From positions 186,001 through 250,000 of the forward strand of contig NZ_BLAD01000039.1 in NCBI RefSeq assembly GCF_009687845.1: a stretch of DNA of 64,000 nt, given 5' to 3'. This document shows, piece by piece, positions 24,898-33,667 of the stretch. A program made the position numbers and the translations under genes. The notes beneath the pieces were generated by a model. It saw nothing but the letters and a program-made list of their open reading frames with translations. It did not search any database and had not been told where the DNA came from. Source of the DNA: Acrocarpospora corrugata (lineage in GTDB: Bacteria > Actinomycetota > Actinomycetes > Streptosporangiales > Streptosporangiaceae). Every line of letters begins with the position of its first letter. Position 1 is the stretch's first letter.

Positions 24898-26441
24898 CGG
24901 ACCGGCTGCGCCGGATGTCGCTGCGCGCCCGGCTGCTCCTGATCACCTGCGCGCTGCTGACAGCGGGGCTGGTGCTGAGCGGGTCCATCGTCATCGGGCT
25001 GCTCCGGGCCAGTCTGGTGGACCGGGTGGACACCCAGCTCCGCGTGTTCGGCGGGCTGATCTCCGTCCTGCCGTCCGGCCTCACGGAGCAGGTGCCACCG
25101 GACCGGCTCGCCGGGAGAGCCCTGGCCACCAACCTCGACCTGATCAACCGGCTGTACATCGTCAATCTCACCCCGGCGGGCGCGACCGGGCCGGAGCTCC
25201 GCATTCCGCCGGGGTCCGGCGGCCCGGCGCTGCCGCGACTCGACGCCGCGGCGGTCGCCCGCCTGAACGGCCGACCGTTCGACGCGCGGGACACGGCAGG
25301 CTCGGGGTCCTGGCGGGTGCTCGTCCTGCCGCGCGGCCCCAGGCCACTGCCCATCGGCACGGTCCGGCCTCCCGGGAGCGGCGTCGTGGCAGCTCAGCCG
25401 CCCGGGAGCGGCCTCGTCACCGCAGCTCAGCCGCCCGGGGGTGGCGTGGTCGTGGCGGCCTCGCTCGACGCGGTCGGCGCGACGATCGGGCGGCTGCGTG
25501 TCACCTACCTCGTCACCGGGGTCGCTCTGCTGTCCCTGCTCACGCTGGCCGGTTGGTTCGCGATCCGGGGCGGCCTGCGCCCGCTGCGGCGCATCGAGGA
25601 AACCGCCGCGGCGATCGCCTCGGGTGACCTGGGCCGCAGGGTGCCCGGCCCGGAGACCCCGGACACCGAGGTCGGGCGCCTCTCGGCCGCGCTCAACGGC
25701 ATGCTCGGCCAGATCGAGCAGGCGTTCGCCGCGCGCACCGAGTCGCAGGCGCGGCTGCGGCGGTTCGTGGCCGATGTCGGTCACGAGCTGCGTACCCCGC
25801 TGGTCGGCATCAAGGGCTTCTCCGAGCTGTATCGGATGGGCGGTTTGACCGACGTGGGGCCGGCGATGGCCCGGATCGAGAGTGAGGCGGGGCGGCTGAC
25901 CCGGCTGGTCGAGGATCTGCTGTTGCTCGCCCGGCTGGATGAGGGCGGCGACGCGCTGCCGCTGGATTTCGCGCCGATGGACCTGCGCACCCTGGCCGCG
26001 GACGCCCGCCTGGATCTGCGGGCGCTCGCTCCCGGGCGTCCCGTCGAGTTGACCGGCCCAGAGGGGGGTCCGCCCGCTTCGGCGCCGGTGCTGGGGGACG
26101 AGGCCCGGCTGCGCCAGGTGGTGACCAATCTGGTGGGAAATGTGGTGGCGCACACCCCGGACGGCAGCCCCGTACGCATCGGCGTCGGGACGAGGGGTGC
26201 CGAGGCGGTCCTGGTGATTCAGGACGACGGCCCCGGACTCACCCCCGAGCAGGCGCGCCGGGCGTTCGACCGGTTCTACCGCGCCGACCCCTCCCGGAGC
26301 AGGTCCGGGCCGGGCGGAGCGGGCCTCGGGCTCGCGATCGCGCGCTCACTGGCGGTGGCGCACGGCGGCCGACTCGATCTGCGTACCTCCCCCGGCCGTG
26401 GTGCCACTTTCACGCTGTCGGTTCCCGTTCAGGGCGCTTGA
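24894..26441 (+). CDS. Sensor histidine kinase with Pro-Gly repeat insertion in the sensor domain
   Basis: This 515-aa kinase starts with GTG overlapping the regulator stop. TM1 lies at about residues 14-35 and TM2 at about 203-225, with HAMP, His in DVGHELRTPLVGI, NLVGNVVAHT, QDDGPGLTP and GAGLGLAI following. The extracytoplasmic domain contains three tandem 10-11-residue repeats beginning PPGSG/PPGGG (residues 159-189), directly before TM2. These are unusual for this family and may act as a flexible spacer. Confidence 0.9.
   Translation: MTDRLRRMSLRARLLLITCALLTAGLVLSGSIVIGLLRASLVDRVDTQLRVFGGLISVLPSGLTEQVPPDRLAGRALATNLDLINRLYIVNLTPAGATGPELRIPPGSGGPALPRLDAAAVARLNGRPFDARDTAGSGSWRVLVLPRGPRPLPIGTVRPPGSGVVAAQPPGSGLVTAAQPPGGGVVVAASLDAVGATIGRLRVTYLVTGVALLSLLTLAGWFAIRGGLRPLRRIEETAAAIASGDLGRRVPGPETPDTEVGRLSAALNGMLGQIEQAFAARTESQARLRRFVADVGHELRTPLVGIKGFSELYRMGGLTDVGPAMARIESEAGRLTRLVEDLLLLARLDEGGDALPLDFAPMDLRTLAADARLDLRALAPGRPVELTGPEGGPPASAPVLGDEARLRQVVTNLVGNVVAHTPDGSPVRIGVGTRGAEAVLVIQDDGPGLTPEQARRAFDRFYRADPSRSRSGPGGAGLGLAIARSLAVAHGGRLDLRTSPGRGATFTLSVPVQGA
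25368..25460 (+). repeat. Three in-frame tandem repeats (30/33/30 bp)
   Basis: Units at 25368-25397, 25398-25430 and 25431-25460 encode PPGSGVVAAQ, PPGSGLVTAAQ and PPGGGVVVAA. All stay in frame within the kinase sensor domain. The unit number is probably variable between strains. Confidence 0.8.
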
Positions 26442-26463
26442 CGCCGAATACACCCTCGCTTCA

Positions 26464-26497
26464 TTATGAACAAGCATTCATGAACGTGCGTTCATAA
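26464..26497. promoter_or_regulatory. 34-bp three-part palindrome upstream of the methyltransferase
   Basis: TTATGAAC (26464-26471) and GTTCATAA (26490-26497) flank the central palindrome TTCATGAA (26477-26484). All parts are symmetric about 26480/26481. This is a probable operator for the TetR-type regulator encoded at 27328, and it overlaps the region just upstream of the ribosome site. Confidence 0.75.
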
Positions 26498-26509
26498 CGG
26501 AGGATCAAG

Positions 26510-27310
26510 TTGAATGAGATCGCCAACCTTCATCAGGCCGAGGCGTGGAACGGCTACGAGGGGAACCACTGGGCCGACAACCACGACCGCTACGACGCCG
26601 TCAACAGCGGCTTCAACGACTACGTGCTCGCCGCTATCGACGTACAAGATCGGGTCCTGGACGTCGGCTGCGGCAACGGCCAGCTGACCCGGCTGGCCGC
26701 GCGACGAGCGGCCGGCGCCCACGGCATCGACCTCTCCGAGCCGATGCTGCGCCGAGCCCGCACCAACGCGGAAGGCATCGCCAACCTGACCTTCGAGCAG
26801 GGCGACGCCCAGATCCACCCCTTCCCGGAAGCCGCGTTCGACATCGCGGTCAGCCGCTTCGGCATCATGTTCTTCGCCGACCCGGTCGCCGGCTTCGCCA
26901 ACATCGCCCGCGCACTCCGACCAGGTGGCCGCATCGCCTTCCTGAGCATGCGCGCCCTCAACGACAGCGACCTGGGACTCATATTCGCCGCCGTCGCCGA
27001 ACACCTGCCCGCCGGCGACGGTTCCGGACCCCTTTCGCTGTCGGACCCGGCGGTCATCGCCAAAGTCTTCACCAAAGCGGGCCTCACCGACATCACCGCC
27101 ACCCCCGTCGAAGCCACCGGAATATGGGGACGCGACGCCCCCGACGCCGCCGCCTTCCTCAGCGCCTGGGGCCCGGTGCGCTACGCCCTCGGCCAGGCCG
27201 ACACCTCAATCCGCGAAGCACTCCAAAGCGCACTCAGGCCCCACGAACACCCCGACGGTGTACGGCTACGCGGCGCCGCCTGGCTCATCACCGCCACCAA
27301 GCCCACCTGA
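26510..27310 (+). CDS. Class I SAM-dependent methyltransferase
   Basis: This 266-aa protein starts at TTG with GGAGGA five bases upstream; no in-frame ATG is better placed. Motif I is VLDVGCGNGQLTRLAA, with the acidic residue of motif II in AHGIDLSEPM and the post-motif LRPGGRIAFLS. It resembles UbiE/arsenite-type small-molecule methyltransferases. Co-transcribed with a TetR regulator whose likely operator lies in front, so it may modify or detoxify the regulator's ligand. Confidence 0.88.
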   Translation: MNEIANLHQAEAWNGYEGNHWADNHDRYDAVNSGFNDYVLAAIDVQDRVLDVGCGNGQLTRLAARRAAGAHGIDLSEPMLRRARTNAEGIANLTFEQGDAQIHPFPEAAFDIAVSRFGIMFFADPVAGFANIARALRPGGRIAFLSMRALNDSDLGLIFAAVAEHLPAGDGSGPLSLSDPAVIAKVFTKAGLTDITATPVEATGIWGRDAPDAAAFLSAWGPVRYALGQADTSIREALQSALRPHEHPDGVRLRGAAWLITATKPT

Positions 27311-27327
27311 CCATAAACTCTCTCCCG

Positions 27328-27954
27328 ATGTCACCCAGAAAAGCAGCCGCACTCCGCGACGACCAGAGCCTGCGCGACCACCTCATCGCCACCTGCGAAC
27401 ACCTGATGGCCGAACGCGGCGCCGCCGGCTTCACCGTGCGCGACATCGCCAGAAACGCCCAGGTCGCCGACGGCGTGCTCTACAACCACTTCACCGACAA
27501 GGAGGAACTCCTCGCGGTCGCCCTGCACGCCCACGTCCGCAACACCGAACGCGCGCTCGGCGAACGCCCCGGCACCCCCGGCCAGGACACCCTGGAAGCC
27601 AACCTGCGCGCCTACCTGGACTACGCGCTCCGGCTGCACATGGCGATCATGCCCGCTTTCGCCGGACTCGTCTCCCAGCCCAAAGTCCTGGCCCGCTTCG
27701 CCGAACTGTCCAATCCGATGGCCGACGGCCAGGGCCTCCAGGCGAACCTGGCCGCCTACCTCCGAGCCGAACAGCGACTCGGCCGCCTCCGCTCCACCGC
27801 GAACCCCGACGCGGCCGCGACCATCCTCATCGGGGCGTGCCACGAACTGATCCTCCCCCGGCTGTATGTCCAGGGCGCCCAACCGTCCCCGAACGACATC
27901 CCGCCCGGATACATCGACGGCATCGTCACGACCCTCATCAACGGCATCGTCTGA
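27328..27954 (+). CDS. TetR-family transcriptional regulator
   Basis: This 208-aa repressor has an N-terminal HTH (GFTVRDIARNAQVADGVLYN) followed by HFTDKEELLAVAL, the standard TetR signature. The ATG follows the methyltransferase stop by 17 bp, so the pair form an operon that is probably autoregulated through the palindrome at 26464-26497. The ligand-binding helices give no clue to the effector. Confidence 0.9.
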   Translation: MSPRKAAALRDDQSLRDHLIATCEHLMAERGAAGFTVRDIARNAQVADGVLYNHFTDKEELLAVALHAHVRNTERALGERPGTPGQDTLEANLRAYLDYALRLHMAIMPAFAGLVSQPKVLARFAELSNPMADGQGLQANLAAYLRAEQRLGRLRSTANPDAAATILIGACHELILPRLYVQGAQPSPNDIPPGYIDGIVTTLINGIV

Positions 27955-28080
27955 CCACGTCCGCAGAAGGGTCTGTCTCGGTACTTCTACGCAGACTCGC
28001 GGGCGTGACTGGCTGGACCCTGTGCCTAAGCGGCCCGATTCAGAGGGCGTCGGCTATAGAGATCGGCTTGGGGACAGCTC

Positions 28081-28986
28081 ATGGGAGCCATTCGATGGTT
28101 ACACGTCGCCGCGCTCCTTGGCGCGGTCGTCTTGATCGCACTGTCCGGTCGGCCTTTGGCCGTACAGACGGCCACGGCCATTCCTGTTTATGAGGCGGTG
28201 GCCGCTCCCGCCATCTATCGAGGGGCCGCCGTCGACGGCACCCGGGTCTGGTTTTCGACCACCGAAGCCTTCCCGGGAACCGGTGACACCGACTGGGCTG
28301 AGGATATTTACGAGCGGAGGCCCGACGGAAAGGTCCGGTTGATCTCGACGGGCGGGCGGAATATCGGAACGACTTTCCTGCGCGGCCACGGCGGCAAGGG
28401 TCCCGTCTGGTTCGCCACCCATGAGACGATCCCAGGCACCGGCGACACCGACACCGCTTCGGACATCTATGAGCGGACCAACGGAAACGTCCTCCGGCTG
28501 GTTTCCCCGGGCAGCGCCGACGAGCCCGCGCAGTTTCTCGGCGCGTCCGTGGACGGAAAGCGGCTCTGGTTCGGAACCGCCGAAGCCATTCCCCGCACCG
28601 GCGACACCGACTACGCCTACGACATCTACCAGCGAACGACGCACCGCGCGATCACCCTGGTCTCCCTGGGTGTCTCCGATATCCCCGCGACGTTCGTCGG
28701 CGCCTCCGCTGACGGCTCGCGCGTCTGGTTCCGTACCGACGAGGCGATCCCCGGGACCGGGGACACCGACCTGACCCGCGACATCTACGAAGCCACGGCC
28801 GGTCGCGTACGGCTGATCACCCCCGGCACCGCCAACCTCGACGCCCACTTCGTCGCGGCGTCCGCCGTCGGCGCCCGGGTCTGGTTCAGAACCCGCGAAG
28901 CCCTCCCCGGCACCGGCGACACCGACCAATCCCACGACATCTACGAGGCGAAATCCGGTGCCATACGAATTACGGTCAGGAACTAA
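28081..28986 (+). CDS. Secreted protein with five GTGDTDxxxDIYE repeats
   Basis: This 301-aa protein has an N-terminal signal-type hydrophobic segment (residues 6-22) and then five repeats of about 53 residues. Each has the core P(G/R)TGDTDxxxDIY followed by RLIS/TLVS-type strands and a GASxDGxRVWF hairpin. Cores lie at residues 65-77, 118-130, 171-183, 223-236 and 275-288. The spacing and DG turns suggest a beta-propeller-like fold; the acidic GTGDTD loop might bind calcium. Function unknown. It is monocistronic, followed by a perfect hairpin. Confidence 0.75.
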   Translation: MGAIRWLHVAALLGAVVLIALSGRPLAVQTATAIPVYEAVAAPAIYRGAAVDGTRVWFSTTEAFPGTGDTDWAEDIYERRPDGKVRLISTGGRNIGTTFLRGHGGKGPVWFATHETIPGTGDTDTASDIYERTNGNVLRLVSPGSADEPAQFLGASVDGKRLWFGTAEAIPRTGDTDYAYDIYQRTTHRAITLVSLGVSDIPATFVGASADGSRVWFRTDEAIPGTGDTDLTRDIYEATAGRVRLITPGTANLDAHFVAASAVGARVWFRTREALPGTGDTDQSHDIYEAKSGAIRITVRN

Positions 28987-29000
28987 AACCGCAAGGACAG

Positions 29001-29035
29001 ATTGAGTAGGGGGTACTCAATCATATTTATTCATT
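29001..29035 (+). terminator. Terminator after the repeat protein gene
   Basis: ATTGAGTA (29001-29008) pairs perfectly with TACTCAAT (29014-29021) around a GGGGG loop, followed by an A/T-rich stretch. Confidence 0.75.
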
Positions 29036-29107
29036 TGCCGCTAGCTTCGGTAGTTGGATAGATTTTCGGGGAGAGCCACGCACCTTTCGCGAGAAAGGGA
29101 GGCAGCA

Positions 29108-29995
29108 ATGAGCGCTTTCGTAAGGATCGCCGTCGGCCTCTGCGCCGCCGTCCTACTGACCGCCTGTTCCCCTGACGAAGCCCAGATCGTCAGCGGGGAC
29201 GCGCCACTGTCGACACCGTCGCCGGGAACGTACACGGCCGCCGCCGAAAGCGCGTCGCCATTCTCCGCCTCGCCGACACCGGTCACCCGGGCGAAGCCCT
29301 CGAAGAAACCGGAACCGGAACCGACGCCTACCAAAGCGACCGTCCTCCCCAGGCCCACCCCGACGAAGGCGACGCCCACGAAGAAGCCGGCGGTCAAACC
29401 GACCCCAACGGTCAAACCGACTCCGACAGTGAAGCCCACCCCCGTCGTGAAGCCGAGCCCGTCGCCCGCGCGGCCGTCTCCGTCACCGTGGAAGACCCCG
29501 ACCGTGCAGGTCCCCGGCGGCGCCTCGCTGCAGAACCGCACGCCCAGGGAGACGTGCGTAACCGTCGTACTCCCCGGCGACAAGGACACCGTGATCACGA
29601 GCGTGTCGATGGGCAGCGGCGGCCTGGTGACGCCGGACCCGCAGGCCGCCCCCGAGACCGAGAACGCCCCCGAGGGCAACGTGAGCCTCAGCGCCGGCCC
29701 CTGCGCCGACGAACCGCCCTGCGCCGAAGGACTGAACGCCCAGGGCCAGTGCGGGATCGAGGCCACAATGCGGGCATCGATCGACGACCCGGTCAAACCC
29801 GGCGTCTACCGCGCGACCGCCGCGTTCAAGTTCGCCACCCTGTGCGTCGACCGCTCCGGCCCGTGCGCCGCCCTCGGCGACTCCCACTCCCCAAGCCCCG
29901 ACAAACCCGTACGCGCAGTATGGAACGCCACCACCGAGGTCTGCGCGACCGTCGACGCGAACGGCGACCGATACCTTGCGTCGCGCTGCGGCTAG
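29108..29995 (+). CDS. Putative lipoprotein with Pro/Thr/Lys-rich stalk
   Basis: This 295-aa protein starts at the ATG at 29108 with GGGAGG upstream. It has a lipoprotein signal peptide ending in the lipobox LTAC, then about 95 residues of PxP repeats (KPTPTVKPTP-type, about residues 60-150), which should form an extended wall-spanning stalk. A C-terminal globular domain of about 140 residues contains eight Cys (e.g. RETCVTV, PCADEPPCAE, GQCGIE), implying disulfides. No family recognised. Its end overlaps the next gene. Confidence 0.75.
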   Translation: MSAFVRIAVGLCAAVLLTACSPDEAQIVSGDAPLSTPSPGTYTAAAESASPFSASPTPVTRAKPSKKPEPEPTPTKATVLPRPTPTKATPTKKPAVKPTPTVKPTPTVKPTPVVKPSPSPARPSPSPWKTPTVQVPGGASLQNRTPRETCVTVVLPGDKDTVITSVSMGSGGLVTPDPQAAPETENAPEGNVSLSAGPCADEPPCAEGLNAQGQCGIEATMRASIDDPVKPGVYRATAAFKFATLCVDRSGPCAALGDSHSPSPDKPVRAVWNATTEVCATVDANGDRYLASRCG

Positions 29996-30917
29996 GCAGG
30001 CGCGGCAGGAACGCCGCGCCCCGCCTCCCGTCGCCGCCGAACCACCCCCGCCCGAAACCCCGCCGGAGAAGAGCTGGGCCGACCGGCTGAACACCCTCAC
30101 CACCTTCGGCCCGCCGATAACGATCATCACCGGCCTCCTCATCTGGTACGGCTACGTCGCCACCTACCAGCGGTTCCGCTTCTTCGGCGTCTACCTGGAA
30201 CTGGCCGACCTGTCCAACCAGGACCTGATCCTGTTCGGCGTGGAGACCATCTACCCCGCGGCGGCGCTGCTGCTCTTCGGCTTCCTGCTGATCCTCCTGG
30301 TGCACGCCGTCGTCACCCGCCAGCTCGCCGCCGGCCGGAACCGGACCATGCGCGTGGTCGCGGCCCTGTCCATGGCGGGCGGCGCGGCGCTGACCGTACG
30401 CGGCCTGATCGGCCTGGTGAACGCCCGCGTCTCAGCCGACGAATCCCCCGGCGTCACGCCGTTGTCGCTGGCCTTCGGCGCGCCCCTGCTGGTCTACGGG
30501 CTGTGGATCCTCTCCCGTACCGGCCGCGACTTCCTGTCCGCAGGGGCCACGCGCACGGCCAGGATCATCGCGGCCGGAATCGCCGTGGTCGGCCTGTTCT
30601 GGGGCGGCGGCAGCCTGGCCGCCGAGGTCGGCGTGGCCCGCGGCCTGGAGGACGCGAAAACCCTGGCCACCCGCCCCGCGGTCGTCCTGTACTGCAAGGA
30701 ACCCATCATCGACGTCCCCCCGGAGATCCAGTACGACGACTTCGGCGAAGCCTTCCCGCACCGCCACCGTTACCAGGGCTTCCGGCTCCTGCTCGAATCC
30801 CACGACCGCCTCTTCCTGGTCCCCCTGACCTGGCAGCCCACCGATACCACGGTGGCCATCTCGACGTTCGTCCTCCCGTACGACGACGGCATCAGACTCC
30901 AGCTGATGGCCCCCTGA
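29976..30917 (+). CDS. Polytopic membrane protein of unknown function
   Basis: This 313-aa protein begins at TTG inside the last codons of the lipoprotein gene (20-bp overlap), so the two are probably coupled. After a Pro-rich cytoplasmic head there are about four to five TM segments (for example TIITGLLIWYGYVA, ALLLFGFLLILLVHAV, AAGIAVVGLFWGGGSLAAE) and a C-terminal soluble domain of about 95 residues. No motif ties it to a known family. Gene order suggests it works with the lipoprotein. Confidence 0.7.
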   Translation: MRRAAARQARQERRAPPPVAAEPPPPETPPEKSWADRLNTLTTFGPPITIITGLLIWYGYVATYQRFRFFGVYLELADLSNQDLILFGVETIYPAAALLLFGFLLILLVHAVVTRQLAAGRNRTMRVVAALSMAGGAALTVRGLIGLVNARVSADESPGVTPLSLAFGAPLLVYGLWILSRTGRDFLSAGATRTARIIAAGIAVVGLFWGGGSLAAEVGVARGLEDAKTLATRPAVVLYCKEPIIDVPPEIQYDDFGEAFPHRHRYQGFRLLLESHDRLFLVPLTWQPTDTTVAISTFVLPYDDGIRLQLMAP

Positions 30918-31002
30918 GAAGCCGAACAATCGCCAATCGCATATGCGCACCGACCCAACAAGGTCACATTTCCCCACATGGCCGACCCCGTGATCGACAG
31001 AC

Positions 31003-31024
31003 GTTGTCAATTCGTTCTAATTCA
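31003..31024 (+). promoter_or_regulatory. Possible PHO-box-like direct repeat
   Basis: GTTGTCAATTC (31003-31013) and GTTCTAATTCA (31014-31024) form two adjacent 11-bp units starting GTT, upstream of the secreted nuclease gene. Streptomycete PhoP sites are 11-bp direct repeats of GTTCA type, but the match here is loose. Confidence 0.3.
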
Positions 31025-31082
31025 TCATTAATCAACCGTCAGGACAGCATTTCTACCCATCCATGGCTTTACTCTCCCAGCC

Positions 31083-33464
31083 ATGCGTCCCATGCCCCGG
31101 GCCCTCGCGATGCTCGTGACTTTCGGCGTCACCGCCGGGTCCTTCGCCGCCCTCCCCTCCGCTCCCGCCGCCGCGACGCCGGGAACAGTAGTCATCAGCC
31201 AGGTCTACGGAGGGGGCGGAAACCTCGGCGCCCCCCTGACCAACGACTACGTCGAAGTCTTCAACCGCAGCGGCGCCTCCATCTCGCTGACCGGCTGGTC
31301 GGTGCAGTACACCAGCGCCACCGGCACGGGGAACTTCGCCGCCAACAAGACCAACCTCACCGGCACCCTCGCCCCCGGCCAGTACCACCTGGTCCAGCTG
31401 GCTGCGGGCGCCACCCCGAGCGGCTCGCTCCCCACCCCCGACGACATCGGCAACATCAGCGTCAGCGGCACCGCGGGCAAGATGGCGCTGGTCCACTCCA
31501 CCGACGGCCTGGCCTGCAACGGCTCCACCGTCGTCTGCACCCCCGACCAGCTCGCGCTCATCGCCGACCTGGTCGGTTTCGGTACGGCGAACTTCTTCGA
31601 AGGCACCGCCGCCACCCCCGCGCTCAGCAACACCACCGCCGCGATCCGCAAGACCGCCGGCTGCGCCGACACCGACGACAACGCCGCCGACTTCGAGACC
31701 GGCGCCCCCGCCCCGCGCAACAGCGCGACCACGGCGGCCCCCTGCGGCGGCGTCCAGCCGTCCCCCTCTCCGTCGCCGACGCCGTCGCCCTCGGTCAGCC
31801 CGTCTCCCTCCCCGAGCCCGAGCGTCCCACCGACCACCTCGTGCGACACCCCGGTCACGCACCGGATCGCGCAGGTCCAGGGCAGCGGCGACGCCAGCCC
31901 GATCGCCGGCACGGACGTCCGCGTCGAGGGCGTCGTCACCGGCGACTTCCAGGCGTCCGGCCAGCTCGGCGGCTTCTACATCCAGGACACCAAGCCGGAC
32001 AACGACGCTGCCACCTCCGAGGGCCTGTTCGTGTTCTCCAACGCCCCCGTCACGGTCGGCGACCGCGTGCTCGTCTCCGGCAAGGTGATCGAGTTCAGCG
32101 GCCTCACCGAGATCTCCCCGGCCACCTCGGTCGACATCTGCGGCACCGGCACCGTCAAGCCGGTCGACCTGGAACTGCCGATCAAGAGCGGCACCTCCTT
32201 CGAGCGGTACGAGAACATGCTCGTCACCTTCGACGACAAGATGGTCGCCTCGGAGATCTACAACCTCGGCCGGTTCGGCGAGGTCACCATCTCGGCGGAG
32301 GAGCGGCTCTGGCAGCCCACCGACCGCGAGGACGTGGACACCGAGAAGGACGCCCGGCGCACCATCCTGCTCGACGACGGCTCCAACGTGCAGAACCCGG
32401 CCACTCTCCCGTACCACACCGAAGGATTGACCACGGTCCGCCTCGGCGACGAGCTGAAGAAGCTGACCGGCGTCATTACCTACGGCTTCAACCTCTACCG
32501 GGTCCAGCCGACCCAGCCGACCGTCTTCCGGTCGCAGAACCCGCGCTCCGCCGAGCCCGACCGCGTCGGCGGCAACACCCGCGTGGCCAGCCTCAACACC
32601 CTCAACTGGTTCACCACCCTCGGCTCCCGCGGCGCCACCACGGCCATCGAGCGCGACCGCCAGCTCGCCAAGCTGGTCGCCAACATCCTCAGCCTCGACC
32701 CCGACGTGGCCGGCCTGATGGAGGTCGAGCGCAACAACGACGTGGCCCTCAGCGCCCTGGTCAACGCCCTCAACGCCACGGCCGGCGCGGGCACGTACAA
32801 GGCGATCACCCACCCCAACCCGGGCACCGACCTCATCCAGACCGCACTGATCTACAAGCCCGCCAAGGTCACCCCGATCGGCGCCGCCCAGTCCTCGGCC
32901 GATCCGATCTTCAACCGCCCCCCGCTGGTCCAGGCCTTCCGCCGCGCCGACGGCAAGGGCGAACTCTTCACCATCCTGGTCAACCACTTCAAGTCCAAGG
33001 GCTGCACCGACGTGGACGGCCCCGCCACCGGCCCCGACGCCGACCAGGGCGACGGCCAGAGCTGCTACAACGCCAAGCGCGTCAAGCAGGCACAGGCTCT
33101 GCTGACCCTGCGCGACAGCCTCAACCTGCAGAACGTCCTGGTCGTCGGTGACATCAACGCCTACGGCGAAGAAGACCCCATGCACGTCTTCGAGAACGCC
33201 GGCCTGACCAGCCTGAGCAAGAAGCACATCGCCAAACAAGACCGCTACAGCTACGTCTTCGAAGGCCTGTCCGGCGAACTCGACCACGTCCTGGCCGACA
33301 AGAAGCTGAACAAACTGGTAACCGGCGCCACCATCTGGCACATCAACTCCGACGAGGGCCGGTTCATGGACTACAACACCGAGTTCAACCCGCCCTACCT
33401 GTACGCCCCTGACGCCTACCGCTCCTCCGACCACGACCCACTGCTGGTCGGCCTCAAGCTGTAA
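31083..33464 (+). CDS. Secreted multidomain nuclease (lamin-tail domain, OB-fold, endonuclease/exonuclease/phosphatase domain)
   Basis: This 793-aa protein has a signal peptide (cleavage near residue 31, APAAA), then an N-terminal lamin-tail-like beta domain (VISQVYGGGGN, DYVEVFNRSG, SLTGWSVQY; about 35-180). A PSPSP linker (about 225-250) leads to a NucH/ExeM OB-type domain (about 260-460) and a C-terminal EEP nuclease (about 490-793). Catalytic motifs are visible: Glu in GLMEVERNND, Asp/Asn in VVGDINAYG, and SSDHDPLLV. Extracellular DNA degradation for phosphate or nucleoside supply is the family role. It is monocistronic. Confidence 0.9.
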   Translation: MRPMPRALAMLVTFGVTAGSFAALPSAPAAATPGTVVISQVYGGGGNLGAPLTNDYVEVFNRSGASISLTGWSVQYTSATGTGNFAANKTNLTGTLAPGQYHLVQLAAGATPSGSLPTPDDIGNISVSGTAGKMALVHSTDGLACNGSTVVCTPDQLALIADLVGFGTANFFEGTAATPALSNTTAAIRKTAGCADTDDNAADFETGAPAPRNSATTAAPCGGVQPSPSPSPTPSPSVSPSPSPSPSVPPTTSCDTPVTHRIAQVQGSGDASPIAGTDVRVEGVVTGDFQASGQLGGFYIQDTKPDNDAATSEGLFVFSNAPVTVGDRVLVSGKVIEFSGLTEISPATSVDICGTGTVKPVDLELPIKSGTSFERYENMLVTFDDKMVASEIYNLGRFGEVTISAEERLWQPTDREDVDTEKDARRTILLDDGSNVQNPATLPYHTEGLTTVRLGDELKKLTGVITYGFNLYRVQPTQPTVFRSQNPRSAEPDRVGGNTRVASLNTLNWFTTLGSRGATTAIERDRQLAKLVANILSLDPDVAGLMEVERNNDVALSALVNALNATAGAGTYKAITHPNPGTDLIQTALIYKPAKVTPIGAAQSSADPIFNRPPLVQAFRRADGKGELFTILVNHFKSKGCTDVDGPATGPDADQGDGQSCYNAKRVKQAQALLTLRDSLNLQNVLVVGDINAYGEEDPMHVFENAGLTSLSKKHIAKQDRYSYVFEGLSGELDHVLADKKLNKLVTGATIWHINSDEGRFMDYNTEFNPPYLYAPDAYRSSDHDPLLVGLKL

Positions 33465-33483
33465 CCGAATCCGCTAGGTAGTC

Positions 33484-33520
33484 AATGGGCGTCTCCGGTC
33501 TACCGGGGACGCCCATTCAT
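33484..33520 (+). terminator. Terminator after the secreted nuclease
   Basis: ATGGGCGTC (33485-33493) pairs with GACGCCCAT (33508-33516), with a further inner CCGG/CCGG pairing in the loop, followed by TCATCTCTT. Confidence 0.75.
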
Positions 33521-33667
33521 CTCTTATGAGCCCTGCGCGAGCATCGGAAAGTCCCCGCCCGCAAAGTCCAGAAAGGGCGAAGGTCCTTGACTCTCCGACG
33601 CTTTCCGTTCAGGCTCGCGTCCGGGCATGTTCGTGCCGCACTTTCCTCGCACCAAGATGGAGGACAC

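Noticed and set aside
28421-28936. DNA repeats of about 160 bp suggesting a tandem array
   Set aside because: They are the coding repeats of the five-repeat secreted protein and follow its protein periodicity.
29290-29490. Possible minisatellite or CRISPR-like repeat
   Set aside because: The short repeats are explained by the Lys-Pro-Thr-Pro stalk of the lipoprotein and have no spacer structure.
31053-33434. 793-codon reverse open frame opposite the secreted nuclease
   Set aside because: Same antisense artefact; the forward frame has signal peptide and nuclease motifs.
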